A stretch of 64,000 nt of DNA, taken from positions 40,788,395 to 40,852,394 of the forward strand of contig OZ024883.1 in assembly GCA_964017185.1 (NCBI GenBank), given 5' to 3'. Below are positions 1 to 11,056 of this stretch, piece after piece; within the stretch, counting starts at the first letter, position 1, and each line of letters starts with the position of its first letter. The stretch comes from Rugalucina vietnamica. Taxonomy: Eukaryota > Mollusca > Bivalvia > Lucinida > Lucinidae. The position numbers were made by a program, and so were the translations under genes. Below the pieces are notes generated by a model. It saw nothing but the letters and a program-made list of their open reading frames with translations. It ran no database searches and was not told the DNA's origin.

Positions 1-75
1 TTAACATTTATGAGCAGGATAAATTTCAGTCTCCTGCTGAGCTGAGCATGAAAAAAGTTTTATAACCTCGAGGCC
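1..75. mobile_element. Family 4 MITE, right end cut by window edge
   Basis: The segment ends in TTTTATAACCTCGAGGCC, which matches the right terminus of the fuller copies at 7886-8128, 18207-18440 and 28258-28498. It also carries the family's internal GAGCTGAGC palindrome. Only the right third is visible. Confidence 0.7.
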
Positions 76-129
76 TGGTCTGTTTCGGTACGAATCAGAA
101 CAATGGATCAAGCTATCAGGAAAACTTAC

Positions 130-266
130 ATCCGGTGGGGGAGGTCTGAGGTTTTGCCATGTGAATAAGATGGAGTCGATGTTTGGTCCAATTGGCATGT
201 TGAACTGCAGGGCATATTTATTCTTGATTCCATTTCGAACATAGTAAAGCTGTGCATCAGGGATAC
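130..266 (-). CDS. RYK: RYK/Derailed-type receptor, coding exon 2 (WIF domain)
   Basis: Read on the minus strand, this 137-bp segment has an acceptor (TTTCCAG) and a donor (GTAAGT). It translates without a stop into 46 residues including LYYVRNGIKNKYAL and ILFTWQNL. These match the WIF-domain signature of RYK/Derailed Wnt-binding receptors (an LYYVR block, then a YAL block, then FTW). The exon starts in phase 1 and completes the glycine codon left open by exon 1 at 26804-26915, giving a continuous 83-residue N-terminus. In the family the WIF domain is extracellular and binds Wnt; the transmembrane and pseudokinase parts would lie beyond the left edge. Frame, splice sites and motifs agree, so I am confident of the family. 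The orthologue name is inferred from the domain start only. Confidence 0.88.
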
Positions 267-275
267 CTGGAAATA

Positions 276-1104
276 TACAGTAGATCTGTTAGCTAATTGA
301 CTCCTCCGCCAGCAAGGTATAGCCACGCCCACCCCTATTTCCTTAGACAAACATTGTGTTTTTGCACCTGTATTTACCTGTAAAAAGCACGTGTTGATTT
401 GTTTGTCTAACCCACGTGTTGTCTAACCGTCATTGACCGTTAGCTAATGTGCAGATTTGAATGGTCAATATAAAAATGAATATTAATGATGGGTGGTTTT
501 ACGGAGGACTCAATTGTAAGACATGTATCGATTAGACAAATGTTGGGAATGATCACCGACAGGCATGTTGATTTATATGTAGGGGGGTGGCCTGACATTC
601 TGAACCATTAAGCATTATTGCATCTTGTTTCCATTCCAAAAACAGTACACCTGATGAGTGTCTGGGATACCTGCAAATCCTTAAAAAGCTGGGATTGCAA
701 TGAGAAAATTTCTGTAACAGAGCATGCTGTTTTTCTTGGAAAAAAAACCCCTAAATTTCCTGAAAGTTTACGGTAAAATTGATGAGGATAGAAATCTACT
801 GAACACAAGAACAAAAAGTTATCAAAACATGTTACTTTTTTGCACTTCCTGTAGCATTATGAAAACATTTTTAGTCTAGACTAACCTGCAACTTTTGTTT
901 ATATAAAATGCCAAAATTGAGTTCAATATTTATAAATTATCAAGCATACCAAGTTTCTAAACAGCATTAAAAACATTTTAAAAGATAAACAGAATCTTGA
1001 AATCACATAAAATACAAACTGATCGGTGAAGATGTTTGAATAGATAGTTAAGTACTGTTCAATGTTGTGGTGTAAGAATTTTGGTTCTTATCTATCAGTC
1101 TCAT
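276..1104. other. Intronic sequence with no recognised element
   Basis: AT-rich sequence. I see short repeats of the words CACGTGTTG and TTGTCTAACC at about 385-430, and no coding pattern, terminal repeats or RNA gene. Confidence 0.5.
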
Positions 1105-2796
1105 TATGAAAACATGCCCATGCAATACACAGAGATTTTTAAATTTGTAAAAAATGAAAATTAAAACGAAAAATTTTGATATGTTTCTTATTTTTGCTCA
1201 AAACATAGATTGTGGGTACACGTTAGAACCGCCTCGGTGAGGCGGTTCTAACCGAGGTGGTTCTAACGAGTACCCACAATCTATGTTTTGGAGCAAAAAT
1301 AAGAACCAGAGGACCAATGGTCCTGTAAACGCTCACCTGAGTCTGCTGTATATACCAATAAACATGTTTGAATATTATGGTATTTAACCCCAGTGCAGGG
1401 GCAGATGAAGCCCTTGGGCTGTTTTCTTTTTTCAGAATAGTTAATATTCTGTCCATTTGCCAATTTCTTGCTGGCTTTTCCCTTCAAATGACATTTTAAC
1501 AGTTTTTCCCATTCAAATGCATGGGCAACCCATGTTGACCTTGCCATAAACTTGGTCAAGGTCATCACAGGGTCATGATTTGTATATACATTGTAGTACT
1601 ATAGCCATGGATGCTTCACGCCAAGTTTCATTGAAATCAATCTATTGGTTTCAGAGAAGAAGATACATGTATTTGAAGGGTTTTTACCATATATGGGCAT
1701 GGCAGCCATCTTGGTCATGTGACCTAGATAATTTCTAGTTTCTTTGAAATCGGTCCACCAGATTCAGAGAAGATTTTTGAAGGGTTTTACCATATATGGG
1801 CATGGCAGCCATCTTGGTCATGTGAACTAGATAATTTATATATACATTAATTCCCCCATTCCATAGATGCTTCACATAAAATTTGGATTTGATTCGCCAA
1901 GCGGTTTCAGAGGAGAAGACGTTTCAATATTACGGTAATATACATGTATATTGCCCCGGGTGGGGGCAGATGAGCCCCTGGGGTCCAATTTTTTTCAGAA
2001 TCATTAATATTCAGTCCTACTGCCCATTTACTTTAAATGACATTTTAAAAGTTTTCCCTATTCAAATGTATTGGCGACCTATGTTGACCTTGCCGTAAAA
2101 AAAAAGGTCAAGGTCATCACAGGGTCATGATTTATATACACATTGTAGTACTTGAGCCATCAATGCTTCATGCCAAGTTTCTTTGAAATCGATCCACCGG
2201 TTCTGGAGAAGAAGATTTTTGAAGGGTTTTTACCATATATGGGCATTGCGGCCCTCTTGGTCATGTGACCTGGATTATTTATATATACATTAATTCCCCC
2301 TTCCTATTGATGCTTCACATAAAATTTGGCTTTGATTGGCCAAGCAGTTTCAGAGGAGATGATGTTTGAATATTATGGTAATACACATTGTAGTGCTTGA
2401 GCCATCAATGCTTCATGCCAAGTTTCGTTGAAATCAGTCCACCGGTTCTGGAGAAGAAGATTTTTGAAGGGTTTTTACCATATATGGGCATGGCGGCCAT
2501 CTTGGTCATGTGACCTGGATTTTATATACACATTGGTTCCCCCTCTCTATAGATGCTTCATATACAATTTGGCTTTGGTTGGCCAAGCGGTTTCAGAGAA
2601 GAAAATCTTTGAAATTGTGGACGGACGGACGACGGACGGACGGACGGATGCCAGATCATGGCCATCCTATAAGCTCACCTTGTGAGCCTAACGGCTCAGG
2701 TGAGCTAAAAATAGGTATACCCCTGCATTCCCCAGTTTTGCTATATAAAAGTGGGGTTTAAGGGGGTATACATTGCACGGACATGTTTTCCTGATG
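1105..2796. mobile_element. Family 1 hairpin element, split by a family 2 insertion
   Basis: The left part (1105-1305) starts GAAAACATGCCCATGCAATA and contains the hairpin GTTAGAACCGCCTC/GAGGCGGTTCTAAC between two copies of the GTGGGTAC...ACATAGATT arm. The right part (2707-2796) resumes with the AGGTATACCCC...GGGGTTTAAGGGGGTATAC module and ends in CATGTTTTCCTGATG. Other copies carry these two parts contiguously, so the family 2 element at 1306-2706 is a later insertion into this copy. Confidence 0.75.
1306..2706 (+). mobile_element. Family 2 long mosaic element
   Basis: It starts CCAGAGGACCAATGGTCCTG, a hairpin followed by GCTCACCTGAG. It ends in a nested hairpin, AGCTCACC then GAGCC/GGCTC then GGTGAGCT, so both ends carry the same 11-bp inverted word. 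The body repeats blocks that include GGCGGCCATCTTGGTCATGT, GGTCAAGGTCATCACAGG and GGCCAAGCGGTTTCAGAG, then a short ACGG-rich stretch just before the end. No protein domain is evident. The mobile mechanism is unknown to me. Confidence 0.75.
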
Positions 2797-3023
2797 TAGT
2801 ACTAGTGAAAAGGGTGCTTATTGTCGTCGCTCAGTGACCAGCATTGTCCCATTTACCTGTTTAGTTAATGGAACACAGAACCAAACGGGATCTATAACTG
2901 GACGTTTACAAAATGTATGCCAAAATAATCTACACTGCAAAAAACTGTGAAATTCTGCTTTAAATACTCATTTAAATGTCCTAAAATACAACATTTACTG
3001 CAATGCTGTGCTTGATGCAAAAA

Positions 3024-5155
3024 CAGAGGACCATTGGTCCTGAGAACGCTCACCTGAAGCCTGATCTTGGAGTATTAAGTCATAGTGATATGACCTTGAC
3101 CTTGAATACTCACACACCTTTATTGACTTCATAAGTTGTCTGCATCTGCAAAGTTTCAGGTCTCAGACTGCAATAGTTTTCAAACCCAGTGATTTCTGAG
3201 AAAACCATAATTTTAATTTTGATATTTAAATGACCTTGGGCCAAGGTCAAGACATGACCTTGGCCTTCATTAATAACTTACCTTCATTGACTCCATTAGT
3301 TGTCTGCATCTAGCAACTTTCAGGTCTCAGGCTGCAACAGTTTGTTTTCGCCTTTTCCCATATGAAAGCCTATGTTTCCAAAATTGACCTTGCCGTAAAA
3401 TAGGTCAAGGTCATAATAGGGTCATCATTTCAACAAACTATAATGGGCTGGAGTCCCAAATGCTATATACCAAGTTTCATGAAAATTGGCCTGCCGGTTC
3501 TGGAGAAGAAGATTTTTGAAAGGTTTTTACCATATATGGGCGTGGCGGCCATCTTGGTCATGTGACCTGGATTTCGCGATCAAACTTTCGTCTCCCCTAC
3601 CCATGGATGCTCCACATAAAATTTCACTTTGATTGGCCAAGCAGTTTCAGAGAAGAAGATCTTTGTAAAGTGTAATGGACAACAGACTGGCCAAGGTCAA
3701 GAGATGACCTTGACCTATATTAATCACATACCTTCATCTACTCCATTAGTTGTTTGCATCTACCACTTTTCAGGCCTCAGGCTGCAATAGTTTTCAAAAA
3801 ATCCATAGTTTTCACTTTTTCCTATGTAAAAGCCTATGTTTCCAAATTTGACCTTGCCGTAAAATAGGTCAAGGTCATCCAAGGGTCATCATTTTATCAA
3901 ACTACGATGGACTGAGGTCCTTAATGCTACATACCAAGTTTCGTGGTAATCGGCCCACCAGTTCTGGAGAAGAAGATTTTTGAGTGGTTTTTACCATATA
4001 TGGGCGTGGCGGCCATCTTGGTCATGTGACCTGAATTTCGCGATTAAACTTTCGTCTCCTCTAACCATGGATGCTCCACATAAAATTTCACTTTGATTGG
4101 CCAAGCAGTTTCAGAGAAGAAGATCTTTGAAAAGTGTGTATGGACAACAGACTGGCCAAGGTCAAGAGATGACCTTGACCTATATTAATCACATACCTTC
4201 ATCTACTCCATTAGTTGTTTGCATCTACCACTTTTCAGGCCTCAGGCTGCAATAGTTTTCAAAAAATCCATAGTTTTCACTTTTTCCTATGTAAAAGCCT
4301 ATGTTTCCAAATTTGACCTTGCCGTAAAATAGGTCAAGGTCATCCAAGGGTCATCATTTTATCAAACTACGATGGACTGAGGTCCTTAATGCTACATACC
4401 AAGTTTCGTGGTGATCGGCCCACCAGTTCTGGAGAAGAAGATTTTTGAGTGGTTTTTACCATATATGGGCGTGGCGGCCATCTTGGTCATGTGACCTGAA
4501 TTTCGCAATTAAACTTTCGTCTCCTCTAACCATGGATGCTCCACATAAAATTTCACTTTGATTGGCCAAGCAGTTTCAGAGAAGAAGATCTTTGAAAAGT
4601 GTGTATGGACAACAGACTGGCCAAGGTCAAGAGATGACCTTGACCTATATTAATCACATACCTTCATCTACTCCATTAGTTGTTTGCATCTACCACTTTT
4701 CAGGCCTCAGGCTGCAATAGTTTTCAAAAAATCCATAGTTTTCACTTTTTCCTATGTAAAAGCCTATGTTTCCAAATTTGACCTTGCCGTAAAATAGGTC
4801 AAGGTCATCCAAGGGTCATCATTTTATCAAACTATGATGGGCTGAAGTCCCCAATGCTACATGCCAAGTTTCATGGAAATCGGCCCACCGGTTCTGGAGA
4901 AGAAGATTTTTGAAGGGTTTTTACCATATATGGGCGTGGCGGCCATCGTGGTCATGTGACCTGGATTTCGCGATCAAACTTGAAATTCCACTATCCAAGG
5001 AGGCTCCACATAAAATTTCAACTAGATTGGCCAAGCGGTTTCAGAGAAGAAGATCTTTGAAATTGTGGACGACGACGGACGGACGACGGACGGAAGGACG
5101 CCGGATCATGGCTATCCTATTAGCTCACCTTGTGAGCCTTCGGCTCAGGTGAGCT
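3024..5155 (+). mobile_element. Family 2 element with 465-bp tandem units
   Basis: It starts CAGAGGACCATTGGTCCTG and ends in the GAGCC/GGCTC, GGTGAGCT hairpin. The word AACAGACTGGCCAAGGTCAA starts at 3681, 4146 and 4611, giving a 465-bp tandem unit; a fourth partial unit runs to about 5050. The units are almost identical, which points to recent unequal exchange or replication slippage inside the element. Each unit has GACCTTGCC...AGGTCAAGGTCA and GGCGGCCATCTTGGTCATGT. Confidence 0.8.
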
Positions 5156-5228
5156 AATAAAAAGGTACAACACATCATAACATTGTCCTTTTACAGTGGT
5201 AACAACTGCATTTAATTGCACAAGCGTG

Positions 5229-5640
5229 TTAAAGTAATGTTTTGCATCTTAAATGTCTGCTTGTCTGTTTTCTTCTTAAGAGTAATTTTTTAATCATCCC
5301 AAATTGCAACTCCTGAAGTTTGTTTTGTTTTTTTTCCAGATTTTGACAGCTAAAAGCTTTTTGCAAGTGAAGATTTAAAAGCTTTACTAATAGCCTGTTA
5401 TAAACTTCTCGAAAACATGATAAAGTTGTTCTTGTAACAGCTTGAGAGTGCTTTACATGTTTAAAATCACACTGTGTGCAAGGTTTTTCTCCATGAAACT
5501 CAAAGATTATGAATGAGCTTCCTTTTGTTTTAATTGCAACATTCAAGCTATACATGCAGAAAGAAAGACATTTGCATGGTATCTCATGGATGTCTTTTTT
5601 TTTTTTTTTTTTTTTTTTTTTGTACTGATAGTTTTCCCCC
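5229..5640 (-). pseudogene. Possible decayed C2H2 zinc-finger fragment
   Basis: On the minus strand an open frame contains HGEKPCTQCDFKHVKHS, which resembles a C2H2 inter-finger linker (TGEKP) followed by a C-x2-C half finger. Upstream there is a C-x3-C pair and a lysine run that is only the T-tract at 5597-5628 read backwards. Downstream the expected H-x3-H pairs are missing. No splice sites or start were convincing. It could be a relic of a zinc-finger gene or of a transposon-borne finger, or chance. Confidence 0.3.
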
Positions 5641-5684
5641 GCGACATGAAGAACCATCGACATCATTAATTTTTGAGTTATAAA

Positions 5685-5964
5685 CATCAGGAAAACATGT
5701 CAATGTAAAGTATACCCCCTCATACCCCATATTTATATAGCAAAACTGGGGTATGTAGGGGTATACCTATTTTTCTTATTTTTGCTCTAAAACATACATT
5801 GTGGGTACTCGTTAGAACCGCCACGCCGAGGCAGTTCTAACGTGTACCTACAATCTATGTTTTGAGCAAAAATAAGAAAAATATCAAAATTCTTCCAATG
5901 AAATTTTCAACTTTTACAGCTGAAAAAAATCTATACATATATTGCATGGGCAAGTTTTCATAAC
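5685..5964. mobile_element. Family 1 hairpin element, near complete
   Basis: It starts CATCAGGAAAACATGTCAAT, followed by the TATACCCC...GGGGTATACC arm pair, the GTTAGAACCGCC...GGCAGTTCTAAC hairpin, and an end of TTGCATGGGCAAGTTTTCAT. The whole element is nearly self-complementary. No open frame. Confidence 0.8.
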
Positions 5965-6175
5965 AAGTTATGGATGGCAAAGGTGTCTGACTCTGAGCAA
6001 AGGTCCAATAACAATCATGCCAGCGCATATCCAGTGGTATCTGCACACTGTCTTGTTACTTGGTTTTAAAATATACCCGAGTTCTAGTCATTCAATATTT
6101 ATAGCTACCGATATGATAATGCCCATAATAAAGGCTTGAAAATAAAAAAAATTACACCTCAATTTATAACACTAT

Positions 6176-6335
6176 TGCTGGGGTCCAAGCCAATTTCCGT
6201 GTTAGCTATCCAATCCATGTTATCACGAGAGTAAAATGTATAGATACATGTATATGATTGGGGTCCAACACTGATCAGTGTTGTATCCAAAACCGTGTTG
6301 TAAATTGTAATGAACCGTGTTATAAAGAGGTCCAG
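6176..6335. mobile_element. Relic sharing words with the AACCTCATTATAAC MITE
   Basis: It contains GGGGTCCAA twice and ACCGTGTT(A/G)TAA twice, the same words that make up the better-kept copy at 23857-24042. Terminal repeats are too eroded to define the ends. Confidence 0.4.
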
Positions 6336-6711
6336 GGTAGTAGTAAAAATTTACTAATTATGTTATGAGAAACCACTTAAAGTTACTGCAATTTCATAAT
6401 TACCGCATGTCAACTGCCGTCAACATTTGCAGTTAATGTTTTCCTCATATTTTCATGTCACTTGACAATTGCTGTACAAATCTGGCTGAAACAAAAACTC
6501 AAAACTGCCATAAGGCTGGCCTAATATGCTCTGATCGACCTTTTTCTCTCATTAAACTAAGAATTTCCTGTTTGTGTGACTAATTTGCAAATAAAATTTA
6601 TAGCATACAGACTCTTGTTTTAGTTTTATGTATTTTTCATTTTTGTGCTTTTTTGTATACTCTATCTAATTGATCAATATCCTTATTTTGAATTTAACTG
6701 ATAAAACTTGA

Positions 6712-7020
6712 AAACAATTCAATTCAATTCAATTCAATTCAATTCTTTATTCAGATTGCCAAATACATTTTAGCGCATCCACAAAACATGTAAAAGGACA
6801 TCAAACAATAACAAATTACACACTAAATTTAGGAGGATTTGACCGACCAGAATGTGAACATCATAGGAAAAACTGGTGCAGTGCCCATACAGTCATACAT
6901 ACAATTTTAAGTATCCCTGATATAGGCCGTGCCTACCAGCCATCGGTTTAAGTTGCAATCAAACCGGGCGCCCAGTTCACTCAGGCTATAGTCTTTGTAT
7001 ACAATTATGCATTACGAATA
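6712..7020. repeat. (AATTC)n microsatellite joined to a repeat-like segment
   Basis: A run of about six AATTC units (6716-6745) is followed by TTTATTCAGATTGCCAAATA. A short tandem at the edge of unique-looking sequence is how many LINE 3' ends look, here in minus orientation. No coding remnant was seen, so LINE origin is inference. Confidence 0.4.
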
Positions 7021-7263
7021 CATGTTCATGCAATAAACAGAGGTCCAGATATTATAGATGAAAAATAAGAAAATTTTCAGAAAACATGTATTTGTGATGT
7101 GTCTGATTTGTGAGTGTATGGAAATTGTTTGCTTTATTATTAGTCGTTCTTCGACCGATGGACTCAGGTTCTATTTCTGCCTTTGCAGCAAACATCATTA
7201 CACATTTATATAGTGTGCAGCTACCTGACTGCGCCAGAAGTGACTCCTTGGCAAAGTATGCTT

Positions 7264-7797
7264 GCAGTAATTCTCTTTGGCTCCATGTTGCCAAATCTAA
7301 GGGGTCACTGATGAGACTTAAATAGTGGAAACCGCGGTATGGCCCATCACCTTTCTCATTAATGTGTGTTCACTGCTCTTGAAGGATCTCAGTTTTAATT
7401 TTTATTTGCTATTACTGCAGCTGGTGTTGTGCCGTGTGGCGGCCCTAAAAAGTCTCCCCGTACATCATCCATAGTGCAGCTGGTTATATTTTCCTTTTGG
7501 TACTTTGAGATCGGCGAGGATATTCTGAGAAGTCAGAAATTTATTATCGGTTAAGATTCATTTTCTTAATGTAACCAATGCTTAATACATTTGGTCCCAT
7601 TTAGATAAAACTAGTCTTTGTATCGACTACCCTGTTGAAAGTTGGAAAAATCCAGTAATTCTCTTTGGCTCCATGTTGCCAAATCTAAAGGGTCACTGAC
7701 GAGACTTAAATAGTCGAAACCGCGGTATGGCTCATCACCTTTCTCATAAATGTGTTCACTGCTCTTGAAGGATCTCAGTTTTAATTTTTATTTGCAA
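7264..7797. repeat. Direct duplication of about 147 bp, spaced 387 bp
   Basis: Segments 7264-7410 and 7652-7797 are the same sequence with a few differences; both contain CAGTAATTCTCTTTGGCTCC and CTTGAAGGATCTCAGTTTTA. The spacer 7411-7651 is unrelated. No coding potential. Confidence 0.75.
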
Positions 7798-7885
7798 ATT
7801 CTTATGCTGATAACTGACAAGGAGTCACTTCTTTGCTCTTCTACAGCCAACACCTGTCAAGAGTTTTGACATGTTCAAGCTTCCA

Positions 7886-8128
7886 GGCCCCGAGGTTATA
7901 AAGCTTTTTTCAATCTCAGCTCAGCTGAGCATGAAATTTCAACTGCTCATAAATGTTGAAATAATCAAAATTAGTGGAAAATTCAGGTTCAAAACTCAAA
8001 AACTAGTAATTTACCCTGCTAATAAATGTTAAAATGCCAACAATTGTTGGCATTTTAACATTTATGAGCAGGATGAATTCTAGACTCAGCTGAGCTGAGC
8101 ATGAAAAAAGTTTTATAACCTCGGGGCC
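7886..8128. mobile_element. Family 4 palindromic MITE
   Basis: Terminal inverted repeats are GGCCCCGAGGTTATAAAGC and its complement TTTTATAACCTCGGGGCC. Internal symmetry includes AGCTCAGCTGAGC and CCAACAATTGTTGG. At 243 bp with no coding capacity, it is a typical foldback-like MITE. A target duplication could not be fixed because the flanks share only CAG. Confidence 0.8.
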
Positions 8129-8813
8129 AGGTCACTGTTTTGGCTGGCTTCAACTCCAAGCCTGCCTTGTGCACGCGAAGGAGCAACTGCTTCAAACCCT
8201 GCAATCAGCTACCATTTGCCCATTGGTCACAAGCAAGACCTTGGCAAACCATTATAACAACGGTGATTAATAGAAGGGCGCTGTAGGGTTTCGCTGTTGA
8301 CTAACAACAAAAGTAAGAATGTTCCGACCAATTAAAGATTAAGATTTTCGGTAGATTAAGTTACATGATGATAGATCTTGAATGGTTATGATTTTGGTGA
8401 TCAATTATCGTTGAAATCTGAGCAAATATTTGAATTTGTCCCTTTTTTTTCAAATGAAATGATCTGCATCAAGAGAAAATCTGATTTTAACAAATATAAA
8501 AAGACAATTTTCAATTGTGTAAATATGTACGCTCATCAGCACCTTCGCTTTTCAGTTTCATAAAGAGTAGTTCTATAGTTTGTTTTCTTTTACGCATTTA
8601 GCTAGCTTATGAAGCAATGAAAAACCTGTTTGTTTATAATAACTAAATCAAAATCTCTTTTTTCAAGCCAACGCTTATTTTTCCTAGCTTTCAAGAAAAT
8701 TAGAGTGCAATTTGGCGAACAATAGTGACAAATAAGGTGACTGCTCAGGACAGATCAAATTTCTTGTTTTGCTAACTACTCAAGTGCACCTCTAGAGGTC
8801 ATACAAACAGTGC
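8129..8813. other. Intronic sequence with no recognised element
   Basis: AT-rich sequence. No terminal repeats, exon-like coding pattern or tandem structure was seen. Confidence 0.45.
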
Positions 8814-9152
8814 CCAGTGTTTATACTTGTCAGGATTTGTCGTTTGATTTCAAGTTTTTTTGTCCCACACAACAACTCAGGTCATATGGAGACTGGGCTT
8901 CTGTTTAAACAAAGTCTCATCTATAAAAACTGGAGACGCCTGCCGAATCTGATGCATGCCCCGTTTTACAACTTACAAAGAAAGCCCAGTGTTTATACTT
9001 GTCTGAGGGTTTACTGCTTGATTTTGAGTTCTATGTCCCACACAACAACTTATGTAATATATATAAGATTGGGCCTCGGTTTAAAGTCTCATCTAAATTA
9101 CTGGAGAAGCCTGCCGAATCTGACCCATGCCCCCTGGTTTACAACTTTATAC
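8814..9152. repeat. Tandem duplication of about 170 bp
   Basis: Two adjacent diverged copies (8814-8984 and 8986-9152). Both hold GCCCAGTGTTTATACTTGTC, GTCCCACACAACAACT and GCCTGCCGAATCTGA in the same order. An ancient local duplication with no coding sense. Confidence 0.75.
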
Positions 9153-9184
9153 GGCTTCTCATAATTATGGGCTATATATATATA

Positions 9185-9420
9185 TGAGCCACCTCATGGG
9201 AAAACCAACAATGTGGTTTTTGAACAGGTCCGACACAAATCAGGCTGCACAGTCACAGAAAAGAGCTATAGGCTTGAAATTTTGGAGTTAAGTAGAGGAG
9301 GAATTGTACTATCCGAGTAGCGAAAACAAAGGCGCTGATCAGCTTTGCGGTTACCGCGAAGCTGATCTGCGTCTTTGTTTTCGCATATGCAGTTTGTTGG
9401 TTTTCCCATGAGGCGGCTCA
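9185..9420. mobile_element. Family 3 MITE (TGAGCC...GGCTCA)
   Basis: The ends are TGAGCCACCTCATGGGAAAA and the matching TTTTCCCATGAGGCGGCTCA. The hairpin core (GCGCTGATCAGC/GCTGATCTGCG between two TTTGTTTTCG arms) lies off-centre at the right, so this copy is reversed relative to 15362-15582. Flanking TATA is compatible with insertion at TA. Confidence 0.8.
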
Positions 9421-9597
9421 TATGTCTGAATTTTTTCTCCTACAAGCATGATAATGACTGGAACCATACTATAACTGCTTCTGTCTGGTTTCATATCAGA
9501 CATGAGTTCCAAAGAGTTCCAAATTCTGAGATCCCTAATCAAATGATCAATAGGGACTAAAGAGAATTCTATCTTGGCAATAAATCATATTCAGAAT

Positions 9598-9835
9598 TGA
9601 GCTGCGTCATGAGAAAACTAGCTTTTTTGACTGAGTGAAAATAAAGATGCAGATGAGCTGTGCAGTAATTGCAAAGCTGATCAGCGCCTATTTTTTTGCT
9701 ACACACATTGTACAATCTCTGTTCTACTTTAATCCGAAATTTCAAGCTTCTAGTCTTTGTCTGAGACTATATGGGCCTATTTGTATGGGACCTGTTCAGA
9801 AACTGCGAAGAACGATTTTCTCGAGTTGAGGCTCA
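9598..9835. mobile_element. Family 3 MITE, diverged
   Basis: It starts GAGCTGCGTCATGAGAAAAC and ends TTTTCTCGAGTTGAGGCTCA. The palindromic core is partly eroded (GCAGATGAGCTG...GCTGATCAGCGCC). Confidence 0.7.
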
Positions 9836-10018
9836 AACGGTACAGAACCAATAATTATTTAAGTCATGTTCATTTCCTTCTATGACTTTGGCAACAGAGC
9901 TATATGATTATGGAAAAATATCATATTTTCATCCATATGAATATTTGTTGATCAATGTGCCCAATCTTTGGCCAACTTCAACAAGTATTAAGTAAAGATG
10001 CCATAAATGTATTGTAAG

Positions 10019-10145
10019 AATTTGTTTGTTTGTAGTGTTGCTTAACATCCCAGTCAACGAATCTTTGATCCCAGAACTTTCTGAGGAACACTGACTCCTC
10101 TTTGAGACAAACTATGGGGTAGGAAACTAAACCATCTGTAACCAC
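10019..10145 (-). mobile_element. SINE 3' region, minus strand, truncated
   Basis: The plus strand reads TGCTTAACATCCCAGTCAAC, the complement of the GTTGACTGGGATGTTAA block that ends the tRNA-derived SINEs at 23031 and 26404. The tRNA-like head is not recognisable here. Confidence 0.5.
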
Positions 10146-10462
10146 AACTGAAGGTAACAAATCATTTTAAATGCTTTTTTTTTTAAACGTGTTTGAATAA
10201 AATTTAAGCACATAAATTCTCAGACCTACAGTAAGCCAACTACTTGAAACCTTTCAAAACTTATCAATCTTACCGCCATTAACACAAGTGTTAGGTAAAC
10301 AGCGGTAAGTTTTTCAATACCAAATCCAGCCCTAGGTTTAAGATCTATTACCTATTTGGTGATTAGGCATGATTAAAAATGAACCAAAATCTGTCAAAGC
10401 CAAACAGTATGACAGTTGAGAAACAAAGATGGCAAAAATTCCAATCTAAAAGTGCATTGAAT

Positions 10463-10693
10463 ATGAGCCGCCATTGCAACCAACAATCTGCATAGGAAAA
10501 CAAAGGCGCAGATCAGCTTCGCAGTAACTGCAAAGCTGATCAGCATCTTTGTTTTCACTACACCGATAGTACAATTCCTCTACTTTCTAAATTTAAAATC
10601 TCCATCCTCTAACCATCTTCTGTGACTGTACAGCCCGGTTTGTGTCAGACCGGGTCGGAACCCAGATTGTTGGTTTTCGTACAAGCTCATATA
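10463..10693. mobile_element. Family 3 MITE
   Basis: It has a TGAGCCGCCA start and the core palindrome AAAACAAAGGCGCAGATCAG...GCTGATCAGCATCTTTGTTTTC, and ends GTTGGTTTTCGTACAAGCTCA. About 230 bp, with no coding capacity. Confidence 0.75.
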
Positions 10694-10819
10694 TGATTAA
10701 GAAACCCCCCTCCCCAACTATCTGACCATCATCTGGAGACAGTGTGCTCAAATTAGAGCATGCACTGCTGGGCAACAGGGACCACCATGTTGTCATGGTT
10801 AAGCCACTACTCTTGTAAA

Positions 10820-11056
10820 TGAGCCGCATCATGAGAAAACCAGATTTTTGCCTATGCAAAAACAAAGGCGCAGATCAGATTCGCAGTAACTGCAAAGCTG
10901 ATCAGCGCCTTTGTTTTCACTACACGGATAGTACAATTTCTCTTCTTCTTAAATCGGAAATTTCAAGCTTCTATCCATCTTCTGTAGATGCACAGGCCGG
11001 TTTGTGTCAGACCTGGTCAGAAACCCCGAAGACCGGTTTTCTCGCGTAGCGGCTCA
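10820..11056. mobile_element. Family 3 MITE
   Basis: TGAGCCGCATCATGAGAAAA at the left and TTTTCTCGCGTAGCGGCTCA at the right, with the core palindrome at about 10858-10920. One of the better-kept copies. Confidence 0.8.

Noticed and set aside
2428..2761. Open frames with a repeated AKRFQRR(R/K)SLK-type peptide, also at 4910-5152, 29774, 41410 and 62553-63437
   Set aside because: They recur wherever family 2 units occur, shift frame between copies, and have no start or domain in common.
5597..5628. Poly(T) tract as the tail of a minus-strand processed pseudogene
   Set aside because: The tract lies inside the open frame, not at its 3' end, and no source gene was recognised.
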